Shown: positions 1 to 7,900, counted from the first letter of the stretch. The stretch is DNA of 14,348 nt from Candidatus Neomicrothrix sp. UBA4742 (GCA_002403895.1 DHIQ01000084.1:1-14348), one strand, 5' to 3'. A program made the numbers and translations. The notes: generated from the sequence alone by a model not told the origin.

Positions 1-359
1 CCCTCGAGGCGGTGACCCGGGCCCGGGCCCAGGCCATGGCCTCGACGGGCTCACCCGAGGACCAGGCCCGCAGCGAGAACGTCCTGGTCGGCTCGCTCAA
101 GTCGTTGCTGGCGGTCAGCGAGGCCTACCCCGATCTCGAGGCCAACACGGGGTTCCTCGAGCTGCAACACCAGTTGACCAGTACCGAGGACCGCATCCAG
201 GCGGCCCGGCGCTTCTACAACGGCAACGTGCGCGACTACAACCAGCGCGTTCAGTCGGTGCCCACCAATCTGGTGGCCAAGCTCGGCGGGTTCACCACCC
301 GCCAGTACTTCCAGATCGACGAGGCGATCGAGCGTGACGCCCCAGGGGTGGCGCTCTGA
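1..359 (+). CDS. LemA family protein, C-terminal part (5' end outside window)
   Basis: The reading frame is open from position 3 (LEAVTRARAQ) to a TGA at 357-359, so the gene begins before the window and the GTG at 12 is internal. The visible ~118 residues carry the LemA family hallmarks: the EAVTRARAQA helix, an AENVL-like stretch (here SENVLVGSLKSLLAVSEAYPDLE), the LQHQL-TEDRI-ARRFYN core, YNQRVQSVPTN, and a closing GGF-x-YF segment. LemA proteins are small, usually about 180-200 residues, with an N-terminal membrane anchor and a helical-bundle domain; the anchor would lie in the missing part. Their biochemical role is poorly defined, so no function is assigned beyond the family. The gene converges on the kinase gene, with only 21 nt between the stop codons and no convincing terminator hairpin between them. 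Confidence 0.88.
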   Translation, partial: LEAVTRARAQAMASTGSPEDQARSENVLVGSLKSLLAVSEAYPDLEANTGFLELQHQLTSTEDRIQAARRFYNGNVRDYNQRVQSVPTNLVAKLGGFTTRQYFQIDEAIERDAPGVAL

Positions 360-380
360 GCTGAACCTGCCCTTGTGCCC

Positions 381-1586
381 TTAGGGTCCCTTCTTCCTGC
401 CCCTGTGCGGGGCTGTGGTGGTCGGCGTGGCAGGCCTCGGGATCGAGGTCACTACCGTCGATGGACTCGACGGGGGTGCGATGGTGGTCACCGTGTCGAT
501 GGGCGTCGGGTCCCGGCTCGGCGTCATCCACAAGCTCAGGCCGATGAGACCGAGCACGGCCGCCACCAGCCCGGCCGCGGCGATGAGCCAGCCACGCCGG
601 AGGCGGCGCCCCCCTGGCGGGGTCGAGCGCGGGAGCGGGTGACCGCTACCGGCTAAGGACAGCGTGTCCGCGCCCACGGCCGTCGTCACCATGGTTGGCT
701 CTCCCCCGCTCGTCACCGCTGGCGGGGCCACGATGAGCAACGGCAGGGTGGGATCACCCGAGTGGTCACTGCGGGGCGTCCCGCCCGATTCCCGCGACAG
801 GTGATCGAGAGCCTCGGCCACCTCGGCCGCTTCGGGTCGGCGTCCGGGGGCGGAGACGGTGAGACGGCCCAGCAGATCGGCCCAGTCCGGACCGAACTCG
901 GTGGGGATCTGTGGATCGCGAACCAGGCGGGCTCCGAGGCTCTCCGACATCGAGCCGGCAAAGACCGGTCGGCCGGTCAGACACTCGAGCAACACGAGTC
1001 CCAAGCTGTAGAGGTCGGTGGATGCACCCACCTCCTCGCCGCGTGCCTGCTCGGGCGAGAGGTATCGGGGTGTTCCGATCAGCTCGCCCTCGAGCGTGAG
1101 ACCCGACCCACCTGCCGCCGCGGCGATGCCGTAGTCGAGGAGCCGAGGTTCCCCTGTCTCCGCCACCAGGATGTTCGCCGGCTTCAGATCGCGGTGAATG
1201 ATGCCGGCATGATGCGACGCATCGAGCGCGGCAGCGATCCCGCGGCCGATCTCTGCCACCTCGGCGGGTGGTATCGGTCCGCCGGCACCGATTGCCTGCA
1301 GCGAGTGGCCGACCACGAACTCCGTAACGATGTACGTGCGGCCCTCTACCTGTCCGACGTCGTAGACCCGCACGATGTTGGGGTGATCGAGGCGGGCGAG
1401 GAGCATCGCCTCACGCTCGAGTCGGCGGGCCGCCCGCTCGTCGGTGGTGCGGACCAGCTTCACCGCCACCGGGCGATGAAGTCGTTCGTCTTGGGCTCGG
1501 TAGACCGTTCCCATTCCGCCCACGTCAATCAGGGACTCGAGGCGGTAGCGGCCAGCGATCAGGGAGTTCTCGTCCAACGTCGGCAC
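381..1586 (-). CDS. Receptor-type serine/threonine protein kinase (Pkn/STPK family)
   Basis: A 401-residue eukaryotic-like protein kinase that should phosphorylate Ser/Thr on target proteins at the inner face of the membrane. In order: glycine-rich loop VGGMGTVY (~22-29), VAVK with catalytic K43, the αC glutamate E59, catalytic loop HRDLKPAN (131-138, D133 and N138), a DYG metal-binding motif (151-153) in place of DFG, GTPRYLSPEQ (171-180), and the STDLYSLG helix. A basic stretch precedes one transmembrane helix (~332-354). A Pro/Thr/Ser-rich tail of ~45 residues follows outside the membrane, with no PASTA or other sensor domain. The first glycine of the G-x-G-x-x-G loop is replaced by Asp (D21), a mild oddity. 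I chose the GTG at 1586 because GAGGAG lies 6 nt before it; the upstream TTG at 1592 directly abuts GAGGAG, leaving no spacing. It lies downstream of the channel-like gene and may share its transcript. Confidence 0.9.
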   Translation of the reverse strand: MPTLDENSLIAGRYRLESLIDVGGMGTVYRAQDERLHRPVAVKLVRTTDERAARRLEREAMLLARLDHPNIVRVYDVGQVEGRTYIVTEFVVGHSLQAIGAGGPIPPAEVAEIGRGIAAALDASHHAGIIHRDLKPANILVAETGEPRLLDYGIAAAAGGSGLTLEGELIGTPRYLSPEQARGEEVGASTDLYSLGLVLLECLTGRPVFAGSMSESLGARLVRDPQIPTEFGPDWADLLGRLTVSAPGRRPEAAEVAEALDHLSRESGGTPRSDHSGDPTLPLLIVAPPAVTSGGEPTMVTTAVGADTLSLAGSGHPLPRSTPPGGRRLRRGWLIAAAGLVAAVLGLIGLSLWMTPSRDPTPIDTVTTIAPPSSPSTVVTSIPRPATPTTTAPHRGRKKGP

Positions 1587-1592
1587 CGTCAA

Positions 1593-1598
1593 CTCCTC
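1593..1598 (-). promoter_or_regulatory. Ribosome binding site deciding the kinase start
   Basis: On the minus strand GAGGAG is followed by TTGACG and then GTG. The 6-nt gap supports the GTG at 1586 over the TTG at 1592, which would have no spacing at all. Confidence 0.6.
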
Positions 1599-1609
1599 AC
1601 CCTTGGGGG

Positions 1610-1625
1610 CGCGCCTGATGGCGCG
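1610..1625. other. Short perfect hairpin in the channel-kinase intergenic gap
   Basis: CGCGCC-TGAT-GGCGCG forms a 6-bp perfect stem with a 4-nt loop. It lies in the ~130-nt gap between the stop of the channel-like gene and the kinase start, 11 nt upstream of the kinase GAGGAG. No T-run follows on the minus strand, so it is not a canonical intrinsic terminator. It could be a weak terminator, a processing site or a leader hairpin. The rest of the gap shows no convincing promoter. Confidence 0.35.
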
Positions 1626-1716
1626 TCGGTCAACTCAATCACGTACCCCGAGAACTCGTCGCCTAGAACCCCGATAAAGGGGACCTCGCAGCGCACGGTG
1701 CGGCGATTGCGACCGC

Positions 1717-2829
1717 TCACTCCTCGGACGGCGGGTTGGCGCCTCGACCGAGGCGGACCGCCCGAGCGGACCCGAACCGGTCGATCCGGTCTGAGGACCA
1801 TGGCGCAGGGGGCGCCGACACCAGCGCGCACAACCGCAACAACGGCTCGTCGTAGTTGACCCGCCACCCGACGAAGTCCGTCCAGGCTTGATCCCGGTCG
1901 GACTTGACCGGCAGCCCCACCTCGGTCAGCCGGTCGAGGAGCGAGTCCAGCTCGGCTCGATCGATGGAGATGGGATCGTCGGGGTTCGGGTCCGGATCGT
2001 AGGGCAGGCCGAAGTAGGTGGAGATGGCACGCAGAGCCAGGAAGCCAGCTCGCATGCAGATCTGCGCCTGGGGGTTGGGTTCGACGTCGAGACACGACAC
2101 GGCGATCGCCGCCGTGTCCATCACCGCCCCGCAGGTGGTGATCCACGAACTGTTGGGCCGAGGCGAGCGGAAGAACGACAACGACGGCTGGGAGGTGTGA
2201 CTCTCCTCCAACTCCACGAACCATTGCTCCCACTCGTCCCAGGTGTCGGCCAAGGAGTCGAGGCCCCGGATCCGGTACACCCGGGTGAGGAACGTCTCGG
2301 CATCGGGTGGGCTGCCGGCTCGCACCTCCAGCTTCACCACCGATGTCTCACGGCGGGCGAAGTTGCTGTAGATGGCGGGAAGGTAGCTGATGAGCAGCGC
2401 CACCAGGAACAGGCCGACGAGCGCCTCGGCGAAGCAGAAGACCTCAGCCGGTAGCCCGGGCGGGCGGTCGAAGCCGAGCGTGGTGAACGACGAACCGCTG
2501 GTCGTCACCGCCAGGCGCCACGAGCCGACCCCGATGCCCCAGTAGATGGGGACGAAGGCCGTGAGCACGATGAGGGCCCATACGCCCGGCAGGACGACGA
2601 GCGACGTGGGGGCGTAACGGGCCATCACCCGGTCGTAGCCCTCGTAGCTGCGGGTCCGGCGGGCGGCGAACTCGAAGACCTCGCGCATCACGAGGAAGAC
2701 GTTGCGGCTCAACAACACCGACTCGCCCCGCGGGACGACCACCGTGCGAATGGCCGACCACAGCACCCAGGCCACGACCGCCAGGCCGGCGACGACGGCG
2801 AATCCCCGGGCGAAGATCATCGAGGGCAC
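1717..2829 (-). CDS. Membrane protein with a K+-channel-like pore segment
   Basis: A 370-residue protein I cannot assign to a named family. It has hydrophobic helices at about 8-30, 77-97 and 129-152. Between the last two lies TTSGSSFTTLGFD (109-121), which looks like the pore loop and selectivity filter of two-helix potassium channels (TTVGYGD), with LGFD in the filter position. Helix, pore loop, helix is the channel layout, so an ion-channel-like role is a reasonable guess but unproven. The C-terminal ~220 residues are soluble, acidic, rich in Trp and Asp, and probably cytoplasmic; they match no regulatory (TrkA-N/RCK) motif that I can see. It starts with GTG 3 nt after the stop of the HAD phosphatase gene, so the two are almost certainly co-transcribed. 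An ATG three codons downstream (2820) is an alternative start. Confidence 0.7.
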   Translation of the reverse strand: MPSMIFARGFAVVAGLAVVAWVLWSAIRTVVVPRGESVLLSRNVFLVMREVFEFAARRTRSYEGYDRVMARYAPTSLVVLPGVWALIVLTAFVPIYWGIGVGSWRLAVTTSGSSFTTLGFDRPPGLPAEVFCFAEALVGLFLVALLISYLPAIYSNFARRETSVVKLEVRAGSPPDAETFLTRVYRIRGLDSLADTWDEWEQWFVELEESHTSQPSLSFFRSPRPNSSWITTCGAVMDTAAIAVSCLDVEPNPQAQICMRAGFLALRAISTYFGLPYDPDPNPDDPISIDRAELDSLLDRLTEVGLPVKSDRDQAWTDFVGWRVNYDEPLLRLCALVSAPPAPWSSDRIDRFGSARAVRLGRGANPPSEE

Positions 2830-2832
2830 AGC

Positions 2833-3486
2833 CTACGGGCCACGCAGGCGGCCGCCGAGCTCGGCCATGTCAGTGAAGATCCCACCGGTGGAGCCTTCGA
2901 GCAGATGAACGGGGGTCAGCGCGGCGAAGCCGAAGGCCGTCATACCCGCGGCGTTGGCCGCCTGCACCCCGGCCGTCGAGTCCTCCACCACCGCGCAGCG
3001 CGCCGGCTCGACGCCCAACGTGGCCGCCGCGTGGAGGAACAGATCGGGCGCCGGCTTGCCCACCCCGACGTCCTCGGCGCTGAACACGCGGTCGGCGAAG
3101 CGATCGAGCAGGCCGGCCCGGGCCAAGGTGAGTTGGATGCGGACGTGCAGCCCACTGGAGGCCACGCAGGTAAGCACGCCGTCGGCCGCCAGCTGATCGA
3201 CCACCGAGGCCACGCCGGGCACGGCCTCCACCTCGACGGCCAAGCGGGGATAGACGATCTCGCGGTAGCGGGTCTCGAAATCGGCCGGGATGGAGTGGCC
3301 CAGCTCGGCCTCGACCAGGGTGCGCACCCGCTCGAGCGTGCTGCCCAGGTAGCGCTCGACGCAGTCGTGCCAGTCCACCGGGAGGCCGTAGCTGGTGAGC
3401 TGTTCGGCCAGCAGCCGATTGGCGATGGGCTCGCTGTCGACCAAGACGCCGTCGTTGTCGAAGATCACCAGATCGAAGCGAGGCAT
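2833..3486 (-). CDS. HAD-superfamily phosphatase (subfamily IA, phosphoglucomutase-like)
   Basis: A 217-residue haloacid dehalogenase-type hydrolase, the usual length for the PGM-like/GPH-like subfamily. Motif I is FDNDGVLVDSE, with nucleophile D10 and acid/base D12. Motif II is VASSG (S110 or S111), motif III is the lysine in GVGKPAPD (K144), and motif IV is VEDSTAG (E168, D169). The helical insert between motifs I and II is the C1 cap that selects the substrate. The family removes phosphate from small metabolites such as sugar phosphates or phosphoglycolate, or isomerises β-phosphoglucose; the sequence alone does not say which. It is probably a soluble cytoplasmic enzyme. It is the first gene of a minus-strand unit, followed after 3 nt by the channel-like gene. 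The ATG has no clear ribosome binding site but has a -10-like hexamer just upstream. Confidence 0.9.
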   Translation of the reverse strand: MPRFDLVIFDNDGVLVDSEPIANRLLAEQLTSYGLPVDWHDCVERYLGSTLERVRTLVEAELGHSIPADFETRYREIVYPRLAVEVEAVPGVASVVDQLAADGVLTCVASSGLHVRIQLTLARAGLLDRFADRVFSAEDVGVGKPAPDLFLHAAATLGVEPARCAVVEDSTAGVQAANAAGMTAFGFAALTPVHLLEGSTGGIFTDMAELGGRLRGP

Positions 3487-3492
3487 CGGGGG

Positions 3493-3498
3493 ACGCTA
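3493..3498 (-). promoter_or_regulatory. -10-like element, possibly leaderless start of the HAD gene
   Basis: TAGCGT on the minus strand fits the actinobacterial TAnnnT pattern and ends 6 nt before the ATG, so transcription would begin at or next to the start codon. No good -35 hexamer is visible at 16-18 nt. Confidence 0.35.
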
Positions 3499-3527
3499 CC
3501 CGGCGATGAGTCACCGGTCCTCCAACC

Positions 3528-3556
3528 CATTTCTGCCCGCTCGCCGGGCAGAAATG
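3528..3556. other. Perfect 12-bp inverted repeat, terminator-like, between vapC and the HAD gene
   Basis: CATTTCTGCCCG, loop CTCGC, then CGGGCAGAAATG: 12 perfect base pairs around a 5-nt loop. It sits in the 92-nt gap after the vapC stop (3579) and before the HAD start (3486), both on the minus strand, where a terminator for vapBC is expected. There is no U-tract after the stem on either strand. The arms end in an AT-rich base, unusual for the background. It could be a U-less actinobacterial terminator or a single copy of a dispersed palindrome. Confidence 0.55.
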
Positions 3557-3578
3557 CGTCGACACGCCAGGATCCCGG

Positions 3579-4019
3579 TCAGACCAGGGCGAAGCCGAGT
3601 TTGCGGGCAGCCGCCGCCTGGTCGCGATCGTGGGTGGCGAAGCCCAGCTTCTCGCCGTCGGGCACCACGGGGCGGGCAGCCAGCTCGGCGTAGGCCAGAT
3701 GAAGCGCATCGAGGGACCGGATGGCGAAGCGCCGCACGAACTCGATGGCGAGTTCCTCGAGCAGATCCTGGTGCCAACCGAGGACGGTCACCACCCCCTC
3801 GGGGCCGAGGTCAGCGAGCACTCGGCGCTCGATCTCCGGGCTCTTGACCCGTCCGACCTTCGCGGCGCGGGCAATCGCCGCAGCAAGTTCAACCCGCGTC
3901 CAACCGCCGGTGACCAACTCGTGCTCGGTGGTCTCCAGAAGAGCCACGGCCGCCGCACGGTCTCGTTCATCAGGTAGGTAGGCGCGAGCGAGCATGCTCG
4001 TGTCGAGATAGACGATCAT
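3579..4019 (-). CDS. vapC: VapC-type toxin, PIN-domain ribonuclease
   Basis: A 146-residue PIN-domain protein, the usual VapC length. The acidic residues that bind Mg2+ in this family are in place: D6 in VYLDTS, E44 in the VEL segment, D104 in RSLDALHLA, and D131 in the closing ATHDRDQ motif. VapC toxins are endoribonucleases, often cutting tRNA or rRNA, and are held inactive by the cognate VapB. The start codon overlaps the antitoxin stop by 4 nt (ATGA), so the two are translationally coupled with the antitoxin first, as expected for this type II system. The precise RNA target cannot be read from the sequence. Confidence 0.92.
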   Translation of the reverse strand: MIVYLDTSMLARAYLPDERDRAAAVALLETTEHELVTGGWTRVELAAAIARAAKVGRVKSPEIERRVLADLGPEGVVTVLGWHQDLLEELAIEFVRRFAIRSLDALHLAYAELAARPVVPDGEKLGFATHDRDQAAAARKLGFALV

Positions 4020-4312
4020 CGGCGCTCGGCAAGGAAGTCGTCGAGGAACGGGCCCACACCCCGAAACCTCTCGGCGAAGGCTTTCCGCTCCTCGGCGGAC
4101 AGCGCAGGGCCCGAAGATGGGTATTCACGCAGGCTGCCCATCTCCCCGGCGATGCGGCGCACCCGCTCCCTGGGCGTCTCGTTCTCGGGGTCGGGCAGCG
4201 CGGCGTCGAGCAGTTCCTTGGCGAGGGCGTTCATGGACCGCCCCTCGACCTCGGCCTGGTGCGTCAACCGGGCATGCAGCTCGTCGGGAATCCGCAGGAG
4301 AACTTGTCGCAT
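4016..4312 (-). CDS. vapB: VapB-type antitoxin, ribbon-helix-helix DNA-binding protein
   Basis: A 98-residue protein whose N-terminal ~45 residues form an Arc/FitA-like ribbon-helix-helix: the β-strand RQVLLRIPDEL, then LTHQAEVEGRSMNALAKELLDAAL with the typical E-GRS-N turn. The C-terminal half is charged, with a short aromatic end (FRGVGPFLDDFLAE) that probably wraps the toxin. It should neutralise VapC and, as a dimer or in complex with it, repress its own promoter. Two copies of the palindrome TGCTAGCA lie just upstream and are the likely operator. The ATG has no ribosome binding site, but a TAGGCT -10 element ends 6 nt before it, so the message may be leaderless. The DoxX-like gene upstream ends 73 nt away. 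Confidence 0.9.
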   Translation of the reverse strand: MRQVLLRIPDELHARLTHQAEVEGRSMNALAKELLDAALPDPENETPRERVRRIAGEMGSLREYPSSGPALSAEERKAFAERFRGVGPFLDDFLAERR

Positions 4313-4318
4313 GACGCC

Positions 4319-4346
4319 AGCCTATCGGCTCTGCTAGCAGGAACAA
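4319..4346 (-). promoter_or_regulatory. Predicted vapBC promoter
   Basis: On the minus strand a -35-like TTGTTC (4341-4346), a 16-nt spacer and a -10 TAGGCT (4319-4324) lie upstream. The -10 ends 6 nt before the vapB ATG, so transcription should start at or beside the start codon. The -35 shares only TTG with the consensus; the operator overlap supports the assignment. Confidence 0.5.
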
Positions 4347-4361
4347 GTGGATTTGCTAGCA
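4332..4361. promoter_or_regulatory. Predicted VapB/VapBC operator: two TGCTAGCA palindromes
   Basis: TGCTAGCA occurs at 4332-4339 and again at 4354-4361, centres 22 bp apart, about two helical turns, so both sites face the same side of DNA. The first copy extends to a 10-bp palindrome (CTGCTAGCAG). One copy lies between the predicted -35 and -10 and the other just upstream of the -35. Ribbon-helix-helix antitoxins of the VapB/FitA type bind such paired inverted repeats to autorepress. Confidence 0.6.
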
Positions 4362-4385
4362 CTCACCTCCCCGACGCGCATCCGA

Positions 4386-4943
4386 TCAGGTCGCGTCGGC
4401 GTCCTTGCGGGCCGGGGGCCGCCAGAAGATGGCGAGCAGCAGGACCGCCCCGCCGACGCCCCCGATGGCGGCGATGGCAAGGCCAACCCAGCCATTCACG
4501 CTGAAGCCGATGGCGTTGTCCAGCGACCACTTCCCCGCGCCGGCGGCGCCGAGGGCAAGACCGGCGATGGTCAGGTTGCCGGTGTACTCCCAACCCTCAC
4601 CGGGGCGGAAGATGAAGAAGCCGTTGAAGCGGTGCACGGTGAGGATGGCCACCATCATCACCCCGATCACACCGGCGGCGGCCAGCGGGGTGGCCAGACC
4701 GAGGATCAACATGGCGCCGGCCCCCAGCTCCACCAGACTGGCCATCCACGCATGGACGATGCCGGGGCGCAGCCCCAGGCTCCCGAACCATCGCCCGGTG
4801 CCGGCGATCTTGCCGCCGCCCCAGATGTGGTTGTAGCCGTGGGCGATCATGGTCACCCCCACCGCGATGCGCAGAAGGAGGAGGCCGATGTTCAGGCCGG
4901 CTTCGTTGAACTTCCAGGTGGCGACGACAGCGGAGAAGAGCAC
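4386..4943 (-). CDS. DoxX-family integral membrane protein
   Basis: The frame extends further upstream into dnaE2, but that part is a low-complexity shadow. I place the start at the GTG at 4943, giving 185 residues; this start is uncertain, because the preceding GGTGGGG is close to it and no ATG is available before the first helix. DoxX features are clear: LLLLRIAVGVTMIAHGYNHIW (first helix, ~20-41), ELGAGAMLILGLATPLAAA (~72-90), GVIGVMMVAILTVH (~91-104), and GWEYTGNLTIAGLALG (~118-132). A further C-terminal helix (~152-173) is followed by a short charged tail. DoxX proteins sit in the cytoplasmic membrane and have been tied to redox balance and oxidative stress in some bacteria; the role here is unknown. 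The gene starts 31 nt after the dnaE2 stop with no visible promoter, so it may be read through from the SOS-controlled dnaE2 transcript. Confidence 0.8.
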   Translation of the reverse strand: MLFSAVVATWKFNEAGLNIGLLLLRIAVGVTMIAHGYNHIWGGGKIAGTGRWFGSLGLRPGIVHAWMASLVELGAGAMLILGLATPLAAAGVIGVMMVAILTVHRFNGFFIFRPGEGWEYTGNLTIAGLALGAAGAGKWSLDNAIGFSVNGWVGLAIAAIGGVGGAVLLLAIFWRPPARKDADAT

Positions 4944-4974
4944 GGCCCCACCGTAGAACAGGTTCTCGTAACTA

Positions 4975-7900
4975 TCAGCGGAAGTCCCGGGAGGCGATGG
5001 TGGCCGACAGGGGGAGCGGCTCGAGTTTCTCGGCCACGATGTTGATGACCCCCTCGACCTTCTCCAGCCTCCCCCGGATGAGCAGGGCCGGTGCCTCCCG
5101 AGCCACCCGTCGGTAACGGATCCAACAGCCACGGGAGCAGATGACGTTGACCAGCCCGGTCTCGTCTTCGAGGTTGATGAACGTGGTGCCCGACGCCGTG
5201 GCCGGGCGCTGGCGGTGGGTGACCACCCCCCCGACGAGCACCCGAGCGCCGTCGTCGACCGCGGGGAGCCCGGCCGCGGGCACCACGCCGAGCCCGTCGA
5301 GGATGTGGCGGATGAAGCGGGTGGGGTGACCGTCGGGGGCGACCCCGGTGGCCCACAGGTCGGCGGAGGACTCCTCCCGCTCGGTCATCCCCGGCAACCT
5401 CGGCGCCCGCACCCCGGTCACCACGCCGGCCAGTCGGTCGGGGCCGGTCTGGGCCACCGCCCCGGCGCTCCACAGCGCCCGTCGGCGATCGAGGGGCTCG
5501 CCGTCCGCTCTCGAGAACCCGCCGAAGGCCCCGGCGGTGGCCAGCGCCTCGAGCACGTCGAGCTTGACCCCAGATCCGCTCTCCGCCGCTCGGGCGGGGA
5601 CGCGCCGCTTCAGATCCTCCATGTCGCGGTAGGGACCGTTGGCCTCGCGCTCGGCCACGATGCGTTCGGCCAGGTCGGCCCCCACATGGCGCACCGACCC
5701 CAACCCCAACCGGATGGCGGGCTGCTCGACTGGAGTGGCCCTCCGGTCGGCGGAGCCTCCCTGCGGGCGCTTCGCCATCCTGGTGTCATCTCCCGAGCTG
5801 CGCTCGCCTGGCGGCGGCGCAGCCTGACGCAACCATTCGAGGGTGGCCTTGGCGCCGGAGCGGTTGAGGTCGGGGGTGTGGACCTCAACCCCGTGGCGGC
5901 GGGCGTCTTGCACCAATGAATGGGGCGAGTAGAACCCCATGGGCTGGGCGTTGAGCAGGGCGGCACAGAACGCGGCCGGGTAATGCAGCTTGATCCACGA
6001 GCTGGAGTAGACGAGATAGGCGAACGACACCGAGTGGCTCTCGGGAAAACCGAAGTTGGCGAAGGCGGCCAGCTTGTCGAAGATCTGGTCGGCCACCTCC
6101 CCGGTGATGCCTCGCTCGGCCATGCCCTCGTAGAACCGGGCCCGCAGTCGCTCCATCCGCTCCCGGCTGCGCTTGGACCCCATGGCCTGACGCAACTGGT
6201 CGGCCTCGCCCGGCGAGAACCCGGCCACGTCGATGGCCATCTGCATGAGCTGCTCCTGAAACAGGGGGATACCCAGGGTCTTGGCCAAGGACTTCTCCAG
6301 CAGCGGGTGCAGGTAGGTGACCGGCTCCTTGCCGTTGCGGCGGCGGATGTAGGGATGCACCGACCCCCCCTGGATGGGCCCGGGCCGGATCAACGCCACC
6401 TCCACCACCAGGTCATAGAACGTCCGGGGCTTGAGCCGGGGCAGCGTGGCCATCTGGGCCCGGCTCTCCACCTGGAACACCCCGATGGAATCGGCCCGGC
6501 ACAACATGTCGTAGACGGCGTCTTCCTGGGGGATGGTGGCCAGGTCGACCTCGACCCCGTGAACCTCGGCGATGAGGTCGACGGCGTAGTGCAAGGCGCT
6601 GAGCATGCCCAGGCCGAGCAGGTCGAACTTCACCAGGCCCACCGCCGCGCAATCGTCCTTGTCCCACTGCAGAACGGTGCGCCCCGGCATGCGCCCCCAC
6701 TCGACCGGGCACACCTCGATCACCGGGCGGTCGCACAAGACCATGCCTCCCGAGTGGATGCCCAGGTGGCGAGGGAAGTGCTCGACCTGACGGGCCAGGT
6801 CCAGCACCGGCAGGGGGATGTCCTGGTCGGGCTGGGCCTCCGGCAAGTCGTTCCGATGGGCGGAGAGCGGACCCCAGCGATCGACCTGCTTGGCCCAGGC
6901 GTCCTGCTGACCGATGGCATAGCCCAACGCCTTGGCCATGTCGCGCACCGATGACTTGGCCCGGTAGGTGATGACGTTGGCCACCTGGGCCGCGTATTCG
7001 CGACCGTGGCGCTCGTAGACGTACTGGATGACCTCCTCGCGCCGGTCGCTCTCGATGTCGATGTCGATGTCGGGGGGGCCGTCACGTTCAGGGGAGAGAA
7101 ACCGCTCGAACAACAACCCGAGGGTCACCGCGTCGGCCTTGGTCACCCCCAGGGCGAAACAGACCGCTGAGTTGGCGGCCGATCCCCGACCCTGGCAGTA
7201 GATGTCGGAGCGCCGGCAGAACTCGACGAGGTCCCACACGATCAGGAAGTAGCCGGGGAATCCGAGCTGATCGATGACGGTCAGCTCGTGATCGATCTGG
7301 GTCCAGGCGCCCGGCACCTGCTCGGGTCCGCCGGGGGTCACCGGGCGCGGGCCGTAGCGGTGCGTGGCTCCCCGCTCGGTGAGCTCGCGCAGCCACGACA
7401 TCTCGTCGTGGCCTGGTGGGCACGGGAACGGCGGCAGGTTGGGGGCCACCAGGGCCAGGTCGAAGGCGCACTCGCGCCCGATAGCCGCCGCCCGCTCGAT
7501 CACCCCCGGGTAGCGGGCAAACCGGCGGGCCTGCTCGGCCCCCGAACGCAGGTGGGCGCCCGCTCCGGCCGGCAGCCACCCGGCCAGCTCGTCGAGGCTG
7601 CGTCGGGCCCGGACCGCGGCCAGAGCCGTGGCCAGCGGACGGCGGGCCGGCGTGGCGTAGTGCACGTTGTTGGTGGCCACCACGTCGACCCCGGCCCGCA
7701 CCGCCAGGGTGGCCAGGGCGTCGTTGCGGGCCGAGTCGAGGGGATCGCCGTGGTCCCACAACTCGACGGCCACCTGCTCGCGCCCGAACACCTCGACCAG
7801 GCGAGCCAGCTCGTGAGCAGCGGCAGCCGGACCGGCAGCCGTCAGCGCGGCGGGCACCGCCCCCTTGCGACAGCCGGTGAGCACCTGCCAGTGATGATCA

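Noticed and set aside
399..413. GCCCC-TGTGC-GGGGC hairpin near the kinase 3' end as a terminator
   Set aside because: It lies inside the kinase coding sequence, has only 5 bp and no T-run; typical by chance in GC-rich DNA.
1669..1682. CCCC-GATAAA-GGGG hairpin in the channel-kinase gap
   Set aside because: Only 4 base pairs and not placed close to a stop or a start; too weak to call.
762..1859. Long plus-strand open frame (365 aa) opposite the kinase and channel-kinase gap
   Set aside because: It lies antisense to a kinase with intact motifs and its translation is low-complexity, with no recognisable domain. High GC makes such frames common.
1589..2233. Minus-strand frame of 214 aa covering the channel-kinase gap
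   Set aside because: Most of it is an out-of-frame reading of the channel-like gene; the part in the gap has no recognisable motif and ends at the kinase start region.
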